Shown here piece by piece: positions 4,762-7,360 of a stretch of DNA of 7,360 nt. The stretch's first letter is position 1. Each line of letters begins with the position of its first letter. Source of the DNA: an uncultured Eubacteriales bacterium (lineage in GTDB: Bacteria; Bacillota; Clostridia; UMGS1840); the NCBI GenBank assembly GCA_900555525.1, contig USLP01000062.1, positions 1-7,360 of the forward strand, read 5' to 3'. The notes under the pieces were generated by a model, which saw only the letters and a list, made by a program, of their open reading frames with translations, searched no databases and had not been told where the DNA came from. The position numbers and the translations under genes were made by a program.

Positions 4762-5823
4762 ATGGGGAGCGGTAAATTGCCTGCCGATGGAACAAACAGC
4801 CCAAAAAGGCTTTATTATATCGATATTCTCAATATTCTGTCTTGTTTTGCCGTTGTGGTGCTGCATTGCTCCGGCGGAGTTTTTTATTATCAGAAAACAC
4901 GCCTTTGGTTCATATATATGTTTTTGCAGACCGTAGCTCATTTTGCCGTGCCCGTGTTTTTTATGATAACCGGTGCAAATTTACTTGATTACCGCAAAAA
5001 ATACGATACAAAGATGTTCTTTAAAAAACGTGCCGCAAGAACACTTGCACCGTTTCTTTTTTGGTCGCTGCTTTACTGGGTACGCCCGTTTGTGTTAAAG
5101 CAGGCAACCGCGCCCATGAGCGCAAAGGGGCTTTTCCTTGCGATATTCAATAACGAGGCAAATTATGTATTTTGGTTTTTCTATTGCATTTTTGCCGTAT
5201 ATATGTGCCTGCCGCTGTTTTCGCTCGCCGCGGATAAGAAAAACATCAAAACCATAGAGTATGTGTGCGTTCTCGGCTTTGTGTTCAATTCGGTTTTGCC
5301 GCTCGTCAACAGATTTGTAATTCCCGTATACGGTGGACTGACTCCGGTTATAGTAACGGGCTATGTGGTATTTGTCTTTATGGGCTGGCTTATAAAAAAC
5401 AAGGATTATACCAAAAAGGCGCGTATACTTATTTATATGTCGGGTATTTTCGGAGCCGCCCTGATGTTTTTCGGAACATATATTGTCAGCAAAAAAAGCG
5501 GGGAAACCGACACTTTGTTTATGGACTATACGTCGATAGCCTGCCTGCCTATGTCCGCCGCCGTGTTTACGGCAGCGAAATATATCAAATGGGAGCGGCT
5601 TTTCAGGATTATTCCGGAAAAATTCATAAGAGCCCTGTCGTCGCTCAGCCTCGGAATATATGTTACGCATATGCTCGTTTTGTTTGCGTTTGATAAAGTG
5701 GTTGTTTTTGCGGAGCATCCCGTGTATTATTCGGTGTTTATGCCGTTTGTAGCATATATTATATGCGCCGCACTGTCGTTCGTCATCAAAAAAATACCGA
5801 TTTTAAAACATATTATGCCTTAA
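4762..5823 (+). CDS. Acyltransferase-3 family integral membrane protein
   Basis: The 353-residue product is a polytopic membrane protein of the Acyltransferase_3 family (WecH/OatA-like), with about ten hydrophobic segments. These enzymes move acyl groups, often acetyl, onto cell-surface sugars. Family landmarks seen: an N-terminal RLYYIDILNILSCFAVVVLH with D21 and H35; VPVFFMITGANLL (63-75); the basic motif KKRAARTLAPFLFW (88-101); and a late helix SLGIYVTH ending in H303. Length matches single-domain members and there is no extracellular SGNH domain as in full OatA. The acceptor cannot be told from sequence; there are no glycan genes nearby. ATG 4762 lies 8 nt after AAAAGGAG. An ATG at 4757 in another frame is too close to that site. 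The gene has its own promoter and seems monocistronic. Its 3' end overlaps the convergent HAD gene by 11 bp, and no terminator is visible before that gene. Confidence 0.9.
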   Translation: MGSGKLPADGTNSPKRLYYIDILNILSCFAVVVLHCSGGVFYYQKTRLWFIYMFLQTVAHFAVPVFFMITGANLLDYRKKYDTKMFFKKRAARTLAPFLFWSLLYWVRPFVLKQATAPMSAKGLFLAIFNNEANYVFWFFYCIFAVYMCLPLFSLAADKKNIKTIEYVCVLGFVFNSVLPLVNRFVIPVYGGLTPVIVTGYVVFVFMGWLIKNKDYTKKARILIYMSGIFGAALMFFGTYIVSKKSGETDTLFMDYTSIACLPMSAAVFTAAKYIKWERLFRIIPEKFIRALSSLSLGIYVTHMLVLFAFDKVVVFAEHPVYYSVFMPFVAYIICAALSFVIKKIPILKHIMP

Positions 5824-6640
5824 AATCCTTTTTCAAAAATTCAGCTACGCCGTCATTATTGTTTTCCCCTATGACTTCATCGGCAATCTGCCGAAGCTCC
5901 GGGACAGCATTTTTGACGGCGTATTTTCTGTCCGCCAGCGAAAACAGAAGTATATCGTTTCTGTTGTCGCCGAACGCCGCGATTTTGTCCGCGCCGACCA
6001 GAGCCATAACCTCCTGTGCGCCGTTAGCCTTGCTCGCCTTACTGCTGTATATTTCGAGAAACCAGTATGGGGTGTATGTGTCGGCATAAAAAGAACAGGT
6101 GACTCCGTTTATTTTCTGCGCCGCGTCATAGATGGGCTTCAGTTCGTCATATCCGTCGGAAAGACTTATAAAAACGGGGTGCATATCGTCTAAAATCTCG
6201 TATTCGGAGACTTTTTTAAATTCGCCGAAGAATTTACCCTTTCTTTTTTCGTAAAAATCACGGTGAATGGGCAATTTGAAATCAGTGTATTCTATTGTGA
6301 ATTTTCCGTCGTCGCCGTAGAAAAAGACAAACGGCGATTTGTTCATTCGCACAAATATTTCCGTTATCGCAAAAAAGGCGTCCTTCGGTATCTCGTGGTA
6401 GGCAACCGCTTTTTTGTTCTTTAAATCAAACAGAAACACACCGTTCATAAGCACCGCCGGCACGGATATGTCAATATCCTTCAAAAGCTCTGCGGCAGAC
6501 ATTGCGCTTCTTGCGGTAGCAACGGTAAACAGCATACCGTTTTTTATAAGCTCATTTATTATTTCGACGCTGCGGCGGCTTACTTTTCCGCCGTCATTTA
6601 GGAGCGTTCCGTCCATATCCGATATGTAAAGTGTTTTCAT
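5813..6640 (-). CDS. Cof-type HAD-superfamily phosphatase
   Basis: The 275-residue soluble product is a HAD hydrolase of the Cof/IIB type. Motif I is D8-M-D10-G-T (nucleophile and acid/base aspartates), motif II is T42 in TVATAR, motif III is a lysine in the SSKASKANG segment (K204 best), and motif IV is GDNRND at 224-229. The residues between motifs II and III, about 85-195, form the C2-type cap that sets substrate choice. Members dephosphorylate sugar phosphates, FMN, pyridoxal phosphate and similar small molecules; the substrate here is unknown. Length is normal (260-290). ATG 6640 follows GGAG by 8 nt, and a promoter lies at 6668-6696. The gene is monocistronic, convergent with and overlapping the acyltransferase gene. 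Confidence 0.93.
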   Translation of the reverse strand: MKTLYISDMDGTLLNDGGKVSRRSVEIINELIKNGMLFTVATARSAMSAAELLKDIDISVPAVLMNGVFLFDLKNKKAVAYHEIPKDAFFAITEIFVRMNKSPFVFFYGDDGKFTIEYTDFKLPIHRDFYEKRKGKFFGEFKKVSEYEILDDMHPVFISLSDGYDELKPIYDAAQKINGVTCSFYADTYTPYWFLEIYSSKASKANGAQEVMALVGADKIAAFGDNRNDILLFSLADRKYAVKNAVPELRQIADEVIGENNNDGVAEFLKKDFKA

Positions 6641-6667
6641 TTATCTCTCCGTTAATTTTTTAGGAAG

Positions 6668-6696
6668 AGTTTAGCATACGCAAAATGCATTGTCAA
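6668..6696 (-). promoter_or_regulatory. Promoter of the HAD phosphatase gene
   Basis: Read leftward, TTGACA (6696-6691) and TAAACT (6673-6668) are 17 bp apart. The -35 is perfect; the -10 is a 4/6 match. Transcription would start near 6661, leaving a leader of about 20 nt. Confidence 0.65.
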
Positions 6697-6734
6697 ACCA
6701 TACGGCAGGATAAAAATTTTAATTGCCTTGAATG

Positions 6735-6762
6735 TTGATTTATGGTAAAATTTATGTAAAAT
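6735..6762 (+). promoter_or_regulatory. Promoter of the PAP2 gene
   Basis: TTGATT (6735-6740) and TAAAAT (6757-6762) are 16 bp apart, 4/6 and 5/6 matches. It would start transcription just ahead of the ribosome site AAAGGGG (6772-6778). The two promoters in this divergent intergenic region lie 38 bp apart, with nothing obvious between them. Confidence 0.5.
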
Positions 6763-6786
6763 ATCTATCCGAAAGGGGTACATGAA

Positions 6787-7360
6787 ATGACAAAAAAATC
6801 TAAAACCCTGATTTCAATATTGCTGTTTGTAGTTTTGTTCGGCGGACTTCTTTTAACCGCTACGTTTACCGATTTGCAGGTGAGCGATATCCTGACGCGG
6901 CATGCTTTGGCGTCACATTTGTATTACACTAACGACCCGTTCGGTGCCACATTTGAGAGCGTCGGCAGCGCGCCTGTTTATTTTATGCTTGCATTCAGTA
7001 TACAGATACTCTTTTGGGGTGTTCGCAGATTTTGGAAAAAACGCCCGATAAAGGATATTGTTGAAGTTATAGGCGTCATAGCGGGTACTGCGGCATATTA
7101 CTCATTTTTAAGTGAGACCGTGGGCTATCTTTTACAACACCTGAATGCGGAGAGCTACAAGGGCTCGGCTTTTTTGTCGGGGATTGCGCTGTTTTTGGCG
7201 GCGCTTTTTATGCTGTTCGGAACCCTTGCCGTAAAGAATTTCTCCGATGAATCCATAAAAAAGCTTATAAACTTTGCGTTTGCAATGATTTGCACCGTAA
7301 TACTCGCAAATGCCGTGGTTGCGATAGTTAAAATCCCGTTCGGCCGTATGCGTTACCGCG
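6787..7360 (+). CDS. PAP2-family membrane phosphatase, 3' end beyond window
   Basis: The first 191 codons of a membrane protein run without a stop to the window edge. It opens MTKKSKTLISILLFVVLFGG, an N-terminal hydrophobic anchor (about 8-24), then has a polar segment FGATFESVGSAP (52-63), which resembles the start of the lipid-phosphatase fold in small bacterial PAP2 proteins. More hydrophobic segments follow at about 63-79, 92-108, 128-147 and 160-181. It ends at the edge in K182-IPFG-R187-M-R189-YR, which fits PAP2 motif 1 (K-x6-R-P) with Tyr in place of Pro. The later catalytic motifs (PSGH and R-x5-H-x3-D) would lie beyond the window, so activity cannot be judged. Such enzymes remove phosphate from lipid phosphates, for example undecaprenyl pyrophosphate or phosphatidate. 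ATG 6787 lies 8 nt after AAAGGGG; the upstream ATG at 6782 encodes only Met-Lys-stop. Confidence 0.75.
   Translation, partial: MTKKSKTLISILLFVVLFGGLLLTATFTDLQVSDILTRHALASHLYYTNDPFGATFESVGSAPVYFMLAFSIQILFWGVRRFWKKRPIKDIVEVIGVIAGTAAYYSFLSETVGYLLQHLNAESYKGSAFLSGIALFLAALFMLFGTLAVKNFSDESIKKLINFAFAMICTVILANAVVAIVKIPFGRMRYR

Noticed and set aside
5095..5718. Long leftward frame inside the acyltransferase gene
   Set aside because: The 207-codon frame is antisense to a clear family member, has no ribosome site or promoter, and its composition is that of a complement of membrane-protein codons.
6782..6790. Two-codon ORF (Met-Lys-stop) overlapping the PAP2 start as a regulatory mini-gene
   Set aside because: It is only 3 nt from the ribosome site, while the PAP2 ATG has ideal 8-nt spacing. 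The same ATGAAATG pattern occurs by chance at the acyltransferase start.

Overview
The window looks like ordinary chromosomal sequence from a low-to-mid GC Firmicute, most likely a gut-type Clostridia (Clostridiales/Oscillospirales). The reasons are strong AGGAGG-type ribosome binding sites, textbook sigma-A promoters with 16-18 bp spacers, short intrinsic terminators, and proteins whose remembered closest relatives are clostridial (TcdA, a COG2316-type HD protein, an Rrf2 regulator). This placement is inference from sequence style and family knowledge; no search was run. I found no phage genes, transposase, CRISPR array, toxin-antitoxin pair or biosynthetic cluster.

Layout, left to right. 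(1) 1-482 holds the tail of an upstream unit, a strong terminator (71-108), a stretch with no convincing gene, and a promoter (413-441). (2) 483-1183 (+) is a YhhN-family membrane protein gene broken by a -1 frameshift near 607. It ends at a bidirectional terminator. (3) 1281-3138 (-) is a three-gene operon read right to left: an Rrf2-family regulator with three clustered cysteines, tcdA (cyclisation of t6A in tRNA) and an HD-domain hydrolase. Its promoter carries a 28-bp dyad that looks like an autoregulatory operator. (4) 3396-4061 (-) is a four-helix membrane protein of unknown function with its own promoter and terminator. (5) 4336-4422 (-) is tRNA-Leu(CAG) with encoded CCA and an immediate terminator. 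The best promoter for it lies about 230 bases upstream, and the intervening leader is rich in stem-loops and may contain a small RNA. (6) 4762-5823 (+) is an acyltransferase-3 family integral membrane protein, transcribed divergently from the tRNA unit. (7) 5813-6640 (-) is a Cof-type HAD phosphatase whose 3' end overlaps the acyltransferase gene by 11 bp. (8) 6787 to the right edge (+) is the start of a PAP2-family membrane phosphatase, divergent from the HAD gene and cut off by the window.

Functionally, the only clear co-transcribed set is Rrf2-tcdA-HD. It suggests that a possibly Fe-S or redox sensing repressor sits over a tRNA modification enzyme. The other genes are mostly single units with their own promoters: envelope or lipid related (acyltransferase, PAP2, YhhN) and general metabolism (HAD). 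The items most worth a second look are the YhhN frameshift, the Rrf2 operator and cysteine cluster, and the structured leader between the divergent promoters and tRNA-Leu.
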